NCBI GenBank assembly: GCA_025201845.1
Contig: MU603936.1
Span: 40,148-104,147, forward strand
Reading direction: 5' to 3'
DNA: 64,000 nt
DNA from: Martensiomyces pterosporus
Taxonomy: Eukaryota > Kickxellomycota > Kickxellomycetes > Kickxellales > Kickxellaceae
Shown here: in pieces, positions 1-10,294 of the stretch
Layout: every line of letters begins with the position of its first letter
Numbering within the stretch: the stretch's first letter is position 1
Made by a program: the position numbers and the translations under genes
Notes under the pieces: generated by a model
What the model was told of the DNA's origin: nothing
What the model saw: the letters and a program-made list of their open reading frames with translations, nothing else
The model's database searches: none

Positions 1-42
1 GAGCGCCACCGCGAGAGCGGCAGCAGCGGTGGTTAGACGCAT
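1..42 (-). CDS. 5' end of a secreted protein gene (partial, runs off left edge)
   Basis: An ATG at 42..40 on the minus strand opens a frame that reads MRLTTAAAALAVAL up to the edge of the window. A basic residue followed by an Ala/Leu run is the start of a typical signal peptide. The gene lies downstream of, and in the same orientation as, the serine carboxypeptidase remnant at 297-785, so it could be an intact carboxypeptidase paralogue, but only 14 codons are visible and that is a guess. No function can be assigned. Confidence 0.42.
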   Translation of the reverse strand, partial: MRLTTAAAALAVAL

Positions 43-296
43 TGTGTTGTTGTCAAATGCCTGAGATGTTTCCTAGAGCTAAGCACAAAATACAGTAATC
101 ATGCGGCGGGCAGAAAACAAAAGCAAAGCAGAGGTGGGCGAGTGCCAAGACTTGCCGATTTTCCCAGCCTCGATTACATTGTGACGAGAGCACCGCAGCG
201 AGCCTGTGACACACCGCAGCTTGACTGCAGAAAACCTGTGAGAAAAAGGGCTGTGATTGCCACATTGCTGCGATCTGAAGGGGAGCGCACCAGGAC

Positions 297-785
297 TCAG
301 CGGCGGCTGCTGGCCGCAAATGGCTTGTTTGCGAGCCAGTGGTTGATCATGTCGAGCGTGTTTTCGGGCTGGTCGTAGGGCGCCATGTGTCCTACCTCAA
401 ACGCATGAAGGAACGTGAAGTTTGCAAAGGAGCGGACCTCTCCAGCTTGTTTTGCGGCAACATTCCAGACCAGGTCTTCGGCATCACTGAATGGATCTTT
501 TCCTGGCCACTCCGGGTTCAGGGTCCAGGCCTTGCCGCTGTACCAGTTGCAGATCCAGTTGGCATCGCCGTTGTAGATGAGAACCCGGATGCCAGCGTCC
601 AGAAGAGGCGGGATCTCGCGGTGGAATGGCAGCATCCAGTCGCCCTTAAGAAGGAGCCCGGAGTACACGCTTTGATTGCATGACTCGAACTTGTCTACCT
701 CGGCACCGAGCTCATGCTGGACAGCGGGGTTGTTGAGGAGCGTGTCAATGTTGATGATGGTGGAGCCGATGTATTTCCAGTAAAC
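297..785 (-). pseudogene. Serine carboxypeptidase (peptidase S10) C-terminal remnant, 5' truncated
   Basis: The minus-strand frame carries the last ~155 residues of a peptidase S10 (carboxypeptidase Y-like) enzyme. It shows the block before the C-terminal half (LLNNPAVQHELGAEV), the aspartate motif in IYNGDANWICNW, and the histidine motif GHMAPYDQP close to the end, then a TGA at 299..297. The N-terminal half, including the serine nucleophile region (GESYAG type), is absent. The frame meets a stop at 788..786, and the upstream DNA is a diverged repeat (760-970) rather than carboxypeptidase sequence. Two of three catalytic residues therefore remain without the nucleophile, so this looks like a broken vacuolar/secreted protease gene. 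A distant upstream exon is not excluded, but no in-frame acceptor was evident. Confidence 0.72.
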
Positions 786-970
786 TTAACCAGGAACCAA
801 GAAACTAGAAGAGTCCCCATAGCGGGGTCATCTAAGGAGTACAAGAAACCATGTCAATCGAGAAACAGGAAACTAAGCAAACACATGCTGTCCCGCATGG
901 GTGTGATCTGGACACCCATGATAGATAACCACTGCACACGATAACCTAAGCTATCCAGGGGAACAGTCAG
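760..970. repeat. Diverged interspersed repeat, copy A
   Basis: This stretch matches 21089-21276 in the same order on the same strand. Shared blocks are GTGGARCCGATGTAT at the left edge, a CACATGCTGTCCCGCA / ACATGTGTTGTTCCGCA block in the middle, and CTATCCAGGGG.ACWGT at the right edge. Identity is clearly partial, so the copies are old. It abuts the truncated end of the carboxypeptidase remnant. No coding capacity, terminal repeats or target-site duplication could be recognised. Confidence 0.55.
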
Positions 971-1116
971 GAGAAATGCAAGCCCGTAAGTATTTATGTT
1001 CTTAGCCTGGGCACGGTTGGCGCTCCTAACAGAGCGGCATCCGATCCTGCCAACAATACCAAGATCTCCTTTATGTAATAATATCTCATATTAACAGTGG
1101 GTTTGAAACTACTTGC

Positions 1117-4100
1117 TTAGCTCCTGTTTTTCATCCTGTGAGACAACAACCCCACACCCGAAAAGATAACAGCAACGCCGACACCAAACAGCACATATTT
1201 GACTGTGGTGAACCACTTGAACTCGTTGAAATACACTCCGCCGCCAACGATATCCAGCACCGTCCACACGACGTAAAACACGGGCACCTGGAGCAGCGCA
1301 TCGTATCGCAAAAGCCCCTGGTTGATCCAGTACACCTGGGAGGCGGCTGTGAATGCGGTGACGAGGAAAATGGCCCAGGAGAAGAAGCTTGTGAACTGGT
1401 TGTCGTGGTCAAACAGAGATACCGAGAGCAGGTTTATGAGCGACTTGGCGAACAGGGTGGTGAGTGTGGCCATCAGGGAGCCGAGGCTGGCGTAGGCCAG
1501 AGGCAGCCCGTACTTGACGTGCCGGGAATCGGGGCGAATCGGCTGGATGTACTTGTCGAATGGCGTGAGTGGGTGTCTAAACAGCACTGCCGCTACCTTC
1601 TTGTACATCAAGGCCACCTGCTGCAGACAAGCGCCGCTCTGTCTAGCTGTTCTGGCTGCACCAGATTGCCTCTCCTCATTCTCTGTTGTGCCAACGGCAG
1701 CGCTAGTGTCCTTGATCTCGTCCTCGGCTCTGTCTTGCTGTGTAACGACACCGCCGTCTCCCGGCTCAAAGCTAGCATTATGCTGTGCCTGCCATGGATC
1801 ACCCGGGTCAGCTCTGCCGCCATATCCTCCTTGCTTGTTGACAGTAAAGGCATCATCCAAGTCCCGGCTCGCATTGGCGGGGTGGTGGTAGTCGGCATCG
1901 CGCAGCGTTGTCCACAGGTCCTCCGGCCAAGACAACGCAGACAGCGAGATTTGGCCATCATAGCAGTGGTTCTGGTGCAGCGGCACCACAGTCAGCTGGT
2001 TGTCTGCCTCGTCAGTTGCGCCGTGGGTCTCGCTTCCAGGCTCTGCTGGTAGCTCCTGGGCCTCGGGCTCATCCGAAATCTGGCTATTCTCCAGCCTGTA
2101 CCTCTCAGCACCCTTCTCGACCGTCCGCAGAAACACATATATGGACAGAATGGCGGCTGCAATCAAGCACAGGTACACCACAGTGGGCTTGGCTTTCAGC
2201 AGCTGGATGAGCACGCACAGGCGATAGTCCTGCTGCACTATACCGCTAAAGACGACAACAACCACGCACCCGGCGATGATGAGGACAATGCCACCGATAT
2301 CAAACAGGCTGATCTTCTCGTTGTTCAGAAGCGGTGCAACAATGACGTTTGTGACCAGCGACACGGCCCCCAGTGGCGCCACTAGGGACTGCGGAGCAAA
2401 CTGCAGAGCAATGAAATTGACCACGTTGCCCAGGATGAATATAACCAGGCCAATGGCCCACACTGGGCTGCTGAACGGAGTGTCTGCGGCGTGGCGGCCG
2501 TTGACTAGCTTGCTTTTTATCTGTCGCTGCCAGGACTTGGGCTTTTCCAAGGATCCGTCGGCTGTAGGCGTAGGGGTAGGCGTACGTGCTTTTGTCTGGG
2601 TGTCTATCTGGTGGTGTGAGCACAGAGGCTGGATGTCGTCGGGTGCGGTTTTGGGCAATGGAGTGCCGAGTCGCGTGGTGGGCATTTCGAATATGCCTTC
2701 ATCGGCTGCTGGTGCGACCACCTGTTCTGTCTGTCTGCTGGTGCACATGAAATCGTGTGTACTGGCCTCGGATGCGCATGGCCGCTGGGCCAAGATGTCT
2801 GACGGGCACTCGCCGCTGCCACCACTGTTCTTTGAAGCCGATGCACCCGGCCGTCTGTTGCTACCGCTCAGCGACTTTATAGGCACAAAGTCATCATCGT
2901 CGATGATTTGACTGTAGCTATTGCTGCTTGAAGCATTTTTACCGCCATATCGGAAACCCTTGCGCCTGTTTGCCGACGACGAGACCGGAAAGACTACGGA
3001 TGCAGCTGTGCTTTTAACGCCATGGTGGCCCAGAGACGCCGCTGAACCCGCAGATACTCTGTTCTGGCCATTGTTGCTGCTGTTGCCGTTGTCCTGCTGT
3101 AGATGCGAGTGAATGTTGCCCACTGAGTAAAAACGCACCTTGCTTGGCTCCGGCGACGGCGATGCCGAAAAGCTCTTATGCACTGGCTCGCCGGCCACCA
3201 GGGCATCGGCTTTCGCCTTCTCCTCGCGCTTCCTAAACGCATATTTCTGCAGGTTCAGTCCAACATTCAGCGTCGCTCCGCCAACTAAGACCAGCAGCAC
3301 GCCGATCCACACCTGCTGGTGCGGTTCCTGGCTGATGCACTTGCCGAGCGGCATACCCCCAGCCGTGTCCGCGCCGTTTCTTGCAGACTGGCGCAAATCC
3401 ACAATCATGTCTCTAGTTGCTGATGGTGCACCTCGTTCGTGGATGGCGCTGCTTCCATCTGCAGCACTTGGCGTCACACATGTGTATCCGTTGCCGCAGG
3501 TATCGACTGAGCCGCTGGATAGCCCACACTGGGCATCGGCTAAGAACCCTCGGCAGCAGGATATTTCTGTGCCGTTTACATTGGGATTGCTGGAGCTGGC
3601 GCCCAGTGGCGCATCGATGGGAGCGCCTGGAAGCGTCCAAGCGCCGCCGCACGTGGACTCCAGTGTGCAGAACTGGGGTGCGCACCAGGAGTGAGACAGA
3701 TCCTCGTCGTCCTCGTCGTCATCCAGCCGACCAAGCTCCTCGCTTTCCACGGTCCTGTTGCTGCCCTTGGCTGATGCCGTGGATAGCATGGCCCATCGGC
3801 GATTTAGCTGAAAGGCAGCACAGTCGTGCGCATTAACGCAGATTTCGCCTATTAAATGCGCGGCGTGCAAGCCATGCTGAACGATTATATTAACACGCAC
3901 ATGCTTTTCATGCCTCCAGCACTGCTAACGATCACAAAGTCGCGACGATGGCCACATGACAGCACTATCCGCTCCTGGGAATTACAGGACCAAACGGGCA
4001 GTGAGGCACGCAGAGCCCTTTGGCTGAAAAGCAACTGTGGAGAAGGTTGGAGTGCTTGGTAGCGACTGGGGTGGGGGAGCATGCACAACACCATTAATAG

Positions 4101-4717
4101 CAGCTTTCTCCACAAGGCTGTCCCCAGCTCTTGTTATACACACATATATACTGTGGAGAAGGGTCATGAGACAGCGTGGGACAGAGATATACAAGATGGC
4201 ATGCATTCTTTTGCATTGCGTATGCGCGACGTCGATGGCCATCGCACATTTGCAAGCCGAACGACACAAGACCACCAGGCCTCTCGCCTCCACCTGTCTT
4301 AGGCGCAAAGGACATGGCATGAAACTGCGGCTACCTACCTGCTTTGACGACATAACGGCAGGCGCCATCGATGCAGGCATACTCGCCTAAACGCGGCTTC
4401 CGTCTCTGGCCTGATTCCATGGTGGCCGTACGCTTGCTGCCGCCCTTGCCATTCGTGCTGGCATCTGTGCCCTCGCGGTAGCCTACGCACTGCGCATCCG
4501 TACTGCACTTGCGGCCAGAAACTGCAAGCGCAGTTGCTTTCGCATCTGAATCAGAGCTGCTGCGTTTGAATAGCTGGAGTCCTCTGCCACACAGCTGCCC
4601 ACCGCCGCTGGTAGCCGTAGCAAGATGTGCAGGCAGCAATATCATGTATGCACAACTCAGCAGGCTGAGATGCAGTGCCTGCCGCTTGTGCCGCTTGCGC
4701 GTCTGTGCCGGATGCAT
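1117..4717 (-). CDS. NIPA/DUF803 magnesium-transporter family protein with Cys-rich ectodomain
   Basis: Two exons (4717..4339 and 3848..1117) joined by a 490-bp intron with GTAGGT donor and TAG acceptor give about 1036 residues. Exon 1 begins with a basic stretch and a hydrophobic signal (CAYMILLPAHLATA). Residues ~40-300 hold about 16 cysteines, including CSTDAQC, CVNAHDC, SWCAPQFC and ISCCRGF. The membrane part starts near residue 305 with a NIPA-type helix ending in LNLQKYAF. A long Ser-rich insert (~330-580) follows, then helices with NFIALQFAPQSLVAPLG, a second charged insert, and terminal helices (~905-1028) with ALLQVPVFYVVWTVLDIVGGG. NIPA proteins carry Mg2+ across plasma or endosomal membranes; transport here is inferred. 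Family members are usually 300-400 residues, so the ectodomain and loops are unusual. The splice joins VVKA to GEICVNAHDC in frame, uniting two halves of the Cys-rich region, which supports the model. Confidence 0.82.
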
Positions 4718-5450
4718 TCTGGCGACAGCTGGCCTACCTTCAGGTGCTGCGGTTTGTTCGGTGATTGCTGATACGAGAATGACAGTGTAACGTGGTGGTG
4801 GATATCGACAGTGGTAAAAGAAATAGGAAGGCTATACAATCAGGGCGAAAGAGTGCGACTAAAAGTTGCTTGCGTCAAGAAATGCCAGGAAGGCGAAAGA
4901 GAGATACCCCAGATGCGGCTACGGGATGCTGGTGTGGAGAGAAAGTGGAGGATGCCAGACGCAAGCCTCTCATTTTTCTCCAGTAGCATGGCCACACCAC
5001 GTCTGTCCAAGGGTATCCTCCCCTGCCGGGCAAATGTTGTTATTTTCGTCTTCCAGTTTTCCTAATACAAAGCACCCATGCTGCTGCCGGCCGCATCTTG
5101 CCAGAATGGGGCAGCGTCGATTGTGCTCTGGAAAACAGGAAAACCACATGCCGTGCGTGTGGCTTATGCTTCGCAGTTGCAATATTAGCAGCCGGGCCAT
5201 TGTTTGCAGTGGCCCAGCATGCATGCTAGGCTAACATGTACGCAGTTTCTATATGCGCCTAGCAGTGGGTGCACAAATTTAGCTTTTTCTTGCAGGTTCT
5301 GCTAAATTAGCCGCCATGTAGTATATATACGCCCTTGGGAGGCAAGAGGCAGCAGTAGCATCTGGCCATGAACTGCTTTTCTTTTCTTTCTCCACACATC
5401 TCTGCCACTGCTTGCATTAACCACCTTGATCTACTACTCCTTGTAGTCAA
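4718..5450. other. Intergenic region between NIPA-type gene and 5451 gene
   Basis: This is a divergent upstream region. Apart from the TATA-like site at 5322-5329, no conserved open frame, RNA gene or repeat was seen. The short open frames on either strand show no family features. Confidence 0.5.
5322..5329 (+). promoter_or_regulatory. TATA-like element upstream of the 5451 gene
   Basis: TATATATA lies about 120 bp before the ATG at 5451, in an AT-richer interval of the divergent upstream region. Position and orientation suit the plus-strand gene. No transcript evidence is available. Confidence 0.45.
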
Positions 5451-6023
5451 ATGTCTGGTGACCAGGACACCCTATTGCAGTGCTTTCCGCACGCCAGGTT
5501 CGCTGGCTGCAAGACATCCGGCCCTGGGTATCGCGTCGTAAGGGATGCAAGAACCCGCCGTGGGTCGAATGAGTGGGTCTCGCCGCTTGTTTATGCATCA
5601 AGGAGGGGACGCTGCACGAGCAACTTTGAGTACGCCAGAATCAAGCGCCAGATCATCAGCTACATGGGTCCTGCCAGCCGTCATGGATCCAACATGTCCG
5701 TCAAGCTATCGCCTCAACCGCAGCCACAACCACCACGGATGACGACACCCACGCTATTGAACAGCTTCAACTATGACAGCAATGCAGCGACGATCGATGA
5801 CGATGAGGACCAAGGCGCTTCTGTGACAAAACCCGCCCTGCCACTTCCAGCTCCACCAGCAAGACACGTGCCCTCATTCACTACAGGCCCTGCTCAGCTG
5901 CCATACTCTCCAGATCAAAGGGCAGGCGTCAGCCACAGCTGCTTTGAAGCTGATGCGCCTGCCAGCGATAGCGAGTACGAGCTGCTCGACAACCTTCTTA
6001 ATCAGCATCAGTATGACTTGTAA
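5451..6023 (+). CDS. Hypothetical protein, Pro-rich and acidic C-terminal half
   Basis: A 190-residue open frame starts with MSGDQDTLLQ and ends at TAA 6021-6023. The first ~85 residues are basic (RTRRGSNEW, YARIKRQIISYM). The rest is low-complexity, with a PQPQPQPP run, an acidic IDDDEDQG patch and a terminal SDSEYELLDNLLNQHQ segment that could form an amphipathic helix. No domain is recognised and no signal peptide or membrane helix is present. The upstream TATA-like element supports transcription. The gene converges tail-to-tail with the SelO gene, only ~50 bp away. The N-terminal half may contain an unrecognised intron, so the product boundaries are uncertain. Confidence 0.45.
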   Translation: MSGDQDTLLQCFPHARFAGCKTSGPGYRVVRDARTRRGSNEWVSPLVYASRRGRCTSNFEYARIKRQIISYMGPASRHGSNMSVKLSPQPQPQPPRMTTPTLLNSFNYDSNAATIDDDEDQGASVTKPALPLPAPPARHVPSFTTGPAQLPYSPDQRAGVSHSCFEADAPASDSEYELLDNLLNQHQYDL

Positions 6024-6073
6024 AATCTACAAATGCCACCAATAACTACGATACCGCCAATAATGTTGCTCGA

Positions 6074-8017
6074 TCACGAGCTGCAGCTGCATTGCAGCCC
6101 CTCTCCCCAGCTGGGGACTGGTCCAGCAAACCGCTCAGCATCAGAGATGCCGGGCACCGCGTCATCAAACGCGTGCTCTGTGACCAGGCCCAGCACTTGG
6201 TCGATTACCTGCGTGTTTCCTTTGTCCGCCTGCTCAATGACGTCCTGTGCGACCCAGTTCCTCAGGATGTACTTGGGATTCTTCTTCTTCATCTCCGCAG
6301 CAATCTTCACAGCCACGTCCCTTGTCAGCTCCCCAGCATCGTCCGCAAGCCTCTCGCGGTACACGCCGGTGTAGTAGGTATATACGTCTTTCTTCCACTG
6401 CTCCATGTCGTCGCAGGCGAGCTTCTGCGATCTCTCCATGAGCGCGTCGATGTGGGCATTCAGGGCTGCCGAGTCAGCATCTTGGCCAACAAGCATCTGG
6501 GGCACGTCGCACAGCGATCTCATGGCAAACGTGTAGTCGGTCTTGGCACGTTCGAGGAGGTCCAAGAAGGGCTGAACGACGTTGGGGAGATCCGTCTCCG
6601 CGTTCTTCTTGAACAGACCGAACTTGCCTCTCATCTCGGCAGCAAAGTTCTTCGAGTACTCGCCAGCGAACGCGTTCAGAATGCGCTTGACAGTCTCGAC
6701 TGTCGATTCTTTCGCCTCGTCCACATTCACGCTCTCCTCCGGCTGCTGCTCCGAGCCCTTGGGGATGTATCCCTCGTCAATAAGCACCGATATGGGTCCA
6801 GCAAGTCGGATCAGATTCCACAGCGCCACCCTTGGCTGCTCCTTGAACGCATACCGGCCCTCAGAGTCCGAGTGGTTGCAGATAAACCCGGGATCGTACG
6901 CATCCAGGAACGCATACGGTCCATAGTCAACAGTCAGCCCGAGGACCGACATGTTGTCCGTGTTCATAACGCCATGGCAGAACCCGACCGCCTGCCACTT
7001 GGCCACCATCGCTGCCGTGCGCCTCATAACCTCGTCCAGCAGGAAGGCATATCTGTTCCACGGACCCCTCTCCTCCATCTGCCGCTTCTGCTCGTCGTGG
7101 GGAATGAGGTGTGGGAAGTGGTGCCTGATAACGTAATCCGCCAGCTTGCGCACCATCTTTGCATCCTGACGAGATGCCGGCAACTCAAATGAGCCGAATC
7201 TGACCCACGATGGCGCCATCCGAGTGACAATGGCGCCCAGCTCGACCTCTTCGCGGTACACGGGCCGGTCCGTGAACACCAGGGAAAGGGACCGCGAGGT
7301 GGGGATGCCCAGCGCATGCAGGTGCTCTGCAGCCAGGTATTCGCGGATGCTCGACCTCCTTACAGCGTACCCGTCAGCAAATCTCGAGTATGGCGTGCGT
7401 CCGGCGCCCTTCAGCTGCAGCTCCCACCTATCGCCACTGCCAGGAGCAACAACTTCCCCCAGCGAGATCGCACGCCCGTCGCCTAGCTGCTCAGCCCACA
7501 CGCCAAACTGGTGGCCGCCATAGCAGTGAGCCCACGGCCGCGATCCTGGCAAAATCCTGTTGCCGCTCCACACGTCGGCGGCAGCCTTTTCGTCGGCCCA
7601 GAACCGCCCCCTATCCAGCCCGATCAGCTGTGCACCTGCCTCGCTGACACTCACCAGCTTGGGGTTGTCGTGGTGGTTGGGCACAGCCCAGCTCCACAGC
7701 GCGCTGCCCACTTTCCGCGATGCCCTGAACCTGGACTCGGGAATGTCCGCCTCCAACTGCCCATCCTCGCCCTCCTTGGGCTGCTCCAAGCTGGCGTAGG
7801 GGGACTCTGCCACCACCTTGTCGCCCGGCAGCTCGCTGGTGAATGTGTCGGAGAACTGCAGTGCGTCGATCCACGACTTGTCCTTGGTCACAGGGCGCAG
7901 GGTGGTCTTGGTTCCTGCGGCTGTGGTGTCGGTGGAAAACAACTTGATAAAGCTCATTCTACGTGTGTGGCTGGAACGGGTTATATGGCTGCTCAATAAT
8001 TTGAATCCACAAAGCAT
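6074..8017 (-). CDS. FMP40: SelO/YdiU-family pseudokinase AMPylase, mitochondrial
   Basis: The product is ~647 residues from the ATG at 8017, or ~627 from the second ATG at 7957. It matches the SelO (UPF0061/YdiU) family throughout: WAHCYGGHQFGVWAEQLGDGRA, LQLKGAGRTPYSR, RSSIREYLAAEHLHALGIP, GFCHGVMNTDNMSVLGLTVDYGP and FLDAYDPGFICNHSD. SelO enzymes bind ATP in a flipped orientation and transfer AMP to Ser/Thr/Tyr of mitochondrial redox proteins. The longer start adds an Arg/Ser-rich leader (MLCGFKLLSSHITRSSHTRR) that looks like a mitochondrial presequence, so I prefer it. The frame is open further upstream to an ATG at 8152, which is probably untranslated. The C-terminus is CSCSS, with Cys (TGC) where animal SelO has selenocysteine. 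Confidence 0.93.
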   Translation of the reverse strand: MLCGFKLLSSHITRSSHTRRMSFIKLFSTDTTAAGTKTTLRPVTKDKSWIDALQFSDTFTSELPGDKVVAESPYASLEQPKEGEDGQLEADIPESRFRASRKVGSALWSWAVPNHHDNPKLVSVSEAGAQLIGLDRGRFWADEKAAADVWSGNRILPGSRPWAHCYGGHQFGVWAEQLGDGRAISLGEVVAPGSGDRWELQLKGAGRTPYSRFADGYAVRRSSIREYLAAEHLHALGIPTSRSLSLVFTDRPVYREEVELGAIVTRMAPSWVRFGSFELPASRQDAKMVRKLADYVIRHHFPHLIPHDEQKRQMEERGPWNRYAFLLDEVMRRTAAMVAKWQAVGFCHGVMNTDNMSVLGLTVDYGPYAFLDAYDPGFICNHSDSEGRYAFKEQPRVALWNLIRLAGPISVLIDEGYIPKGSEQQPEESVNVDEAKESTVETVKRILNAFAGEYSKNFAAEMRGKFGLFKKNAETDLPNVVQPFLDLLERAKTDYTFAMRSLCDVPQMLVGQDADSAALNAHIDALMERSQKLACDDMEQWKKDVYTYYTGVYRERLADDAGELTRDVAVKIAAEMKKKNPKYILRNWVAQDVIEQADKGNTQVIDQVLGLVTEHAFDDAVPGISDAERFAGPVPSWGEGLQCSCSS

Positions 8018-8423
8018 AGCTAAGAGGGAATAGCGAATTTGCAGCTGAATGCAATGGGAACAGAAGAGAAAAGCGGACGAGCGAGTGCGGCTTTTAGGAG
8101 CGTCTGTGTCTCGTCGCCAAGAACCAGCGACGAACAGATAATGCGTGGACACAAAGGGGGAGGAGCAGTCACGTGGCGACCAATGAGCCAGGTATTTGTC
8201 ATCTGCCCTGTGAGCGGCGAGCGGGTTTTCCCACGGGTCCGTGCGCTATCCTCCACACGACCTAGTGGAGAGCGCTGAGCCATACGGCAGAGGCGGTGGT
8301 GGAGCGCCTGCTCGCGCCGTTTCCAAAGCGCAAGCCCATGCTGGCATTATATCCAGCATCTCCCATCCCCGAATGCGATCCAGCAGACTCCAGCGGTGGC
8401 TGACGCGCATCCGACCTGCTCCC
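8018..8423. other. Intergenic region between receptor 1 and SelO
   Basis: The interval between the end of the first 7TM gene and the SelO start contains a CACGTG hexamer near 8170 in the SelO upstream region. No other feature was recognised. Confidence 0.4.
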
Positions 8424-9439
8424 CTAGACGTCGTACTCTTTGCCCAAACCGTCCCTCAGCAGCTTTCTCACCCACCTCCTCTCGTACTCCTCGCGGTTGA
8501 ACAGGCGCTGGTAGACCGGAAAAGCCAGCAAAATCCAAAGAACCAAGTTTCCAGTCACAAAATCAAAGCACACGCTAAGCAGCCTAATCCGCCCATCCAG
8601 CGGGTAGTGCGGGACGATGGCGTGCAGCATTGTAGTCTCAATCATGGCTGCCGACCCAATAATGAATATCGCCACCGACTCCATAAACTCGTTGAAGCTC
8701 GACCTGATGTTGCGCAGCCTCACAAGATACACCGCATACACGATCCAAATGCTCCACGGAAACGCCAAGCACGCGTACCTAAAGTTGTCCGAATACATGC
8801 AGACTTCCAGCTGCTCCTGATACACCACTGTCTTCTGCCCGCTGATCAGCTGGGCAGCTGTGCAAAACACCAGCAGAACAGCCAACATTATGGCCATAGG
8901 CATGTAGTACCCCCAGCCCTTGTACGGCTTGTTTTGGATGAAGATGCGGTGCAGTGCAAGAGCACGGAAGAGGATGAAGCACATGAACATGTACGTGAAT
9001 GCTACACGGACCCAGATGGACCACAGCTTGCAGATCTTCCAGACGCCGACTACGTTCACCAGACCGTTGGTCACGAAGCTGCCAATGTACCACAGGACGC
9101 CGGCTAGGAGGATCAGGGTTATCAGCACTAGGTTTTTGGCACGGATGGGGCGGTAGCTGCGGTTGAGCCAGGCATAGAGCACAAGGAGCGCGGTCAAGCT
9201 GTACGCGACAAAGCCAGCAACAATCACAGCATGGTCACTTCTGCCTACAGGGTCCATGTGGAGACCGTATGTCTTGGCAAGCTACCCGAAAGAAGAGCCG
9301 CATGTTGAATTAGGTGTGTGCTGGTGCGGTGATTCACACAACGCGCTTGCATTGCGCGGATTCTTACCTCGACCCTCGCTTCATCGGACAGATGAGGCTC
9401 CCGCTTGAAGAGCGCAGTGATAGAAAGGGGTTTGGCCAT
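8424..9439 (-). CDS. Seven-helix GPCR-like receptor, paralogue 1 of 3
   Basis: Exons 9439..9368 and 9281..8424, separated by an 86-bp GT-AG phase-0 intron, encode ~309 residues. A short N-terminus (LSDEARVE) and the exon-2 opening GLHMDPVGRSD precede seven hydrophobic helices. A cysteine at the outer end of helix 3 (ICKLWSIW) and another in the loop between helices 4 and 5 (LEVCMYSD) could form the classic GPCR disulfide. Helix 7 ends in AFPVYQRLF, recalling (N)PxxY. Intracellular loops carry YRPIRAKNL and RNIRSSFNEF, shared with the two paralogues downstream. The protein ends at GKEYDV just after helix 7, without the tail present in paralogues 2 and 3. An ATG five codons upstream (9454) is an alternative start. 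Ligand and G-protein partner are unknown. Confidence 0.8.
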
Positions 9440-10294
9440 TGCAAGAAAATGCAAAGAGAATTAGATACAAATGCAAGCCCAGGAGAGCATCGGAAAAAGG
9501 AAAGGAGCCCGAGGAGAGCGCCAATTCCGCATAAATCCCGCCCATGATATATATAAACTGTCGTCACCGTCTCCCAGAGAGTAAACATGCCCATGCAGCC
9601 AATACCTCCACTGCCACTTGCAGCTGGTCCCGGTTTTTTGAAGCCATTAATATGCACCCTGCGGTGCCCCGTGCACCGTCTCGGTCCCCAAACTCCTGCA
9701 CCCTTCATGTATGTGTAGAATCCCGTGCACATTGATTTCTTTGTTAAGCCTGTTGCGAATGGACGCAGACGCACGCAAGCACAGCAGATTCGCACTTTAT
9801 TTATAAATCCTTATTTTTGTCAACATGTCTGCAGGGTATGCCGTAGAGGAATGGCAGCACCATTTGGAGGCATGCACCGCCCTATGAGGGGAATCTCACG
9901 GCCTGTATACCTGTGAGTATCTCAAGCCATTTGCGCTTCTCCTGGTGGGTCCGGTCCATCTAGTGCCTGCTGCCCTCGCCCAATTGCTGTGCCATTCGTG
10001 CACCTGCCAACTCTAATGCAGCTGTGCACTCTACGATGTCCATCAGCTGAATCTGAATAGAGCCCCCACATGTTGGCATACAAGGCACGACTGATTAGCG
10101 TGCATTCCAGTAAGATTACGCCGGCCACACCCCCTCACAGGCGGGACATATTGCGAGGCTTTCGCTCTTATATTGGCAATCACCAGATTCCAAAAGGGAG
10201 CCAAGCAGACATGCTACAGCGATATTACGATTCAAGAGGGTATGTATATGTGCAGAAAAACAGAGTGCCCTGAGGGAAAGCCAGGCCTTCTGGG
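9440..10294. other. Intergenic region between receptors 1 and 2
   Basis: It contains the receptor-1 upstream region with the TATA-like element near 9550. The remaining ~700 bp show no coding, RNA or repeat signal that I can support. Confidence 0.4.
9547..9557 (-). promoter_or_regulatory. TATA-like element for receptor 1
   Basis: On the minus strand the sequence reads TTTATATATAT about 110 bp upstream of the ATG at 9439. A TATA-like site lies at a similar distance before receptor 2. Confidence 0.45.

Noticed and set aside
8017..8152. Upstream in-frame ATG at 8152 for SelO
   Set aside because: The extra residues are not presequence-like, and the next ATG gives a better mitochondrial leader.
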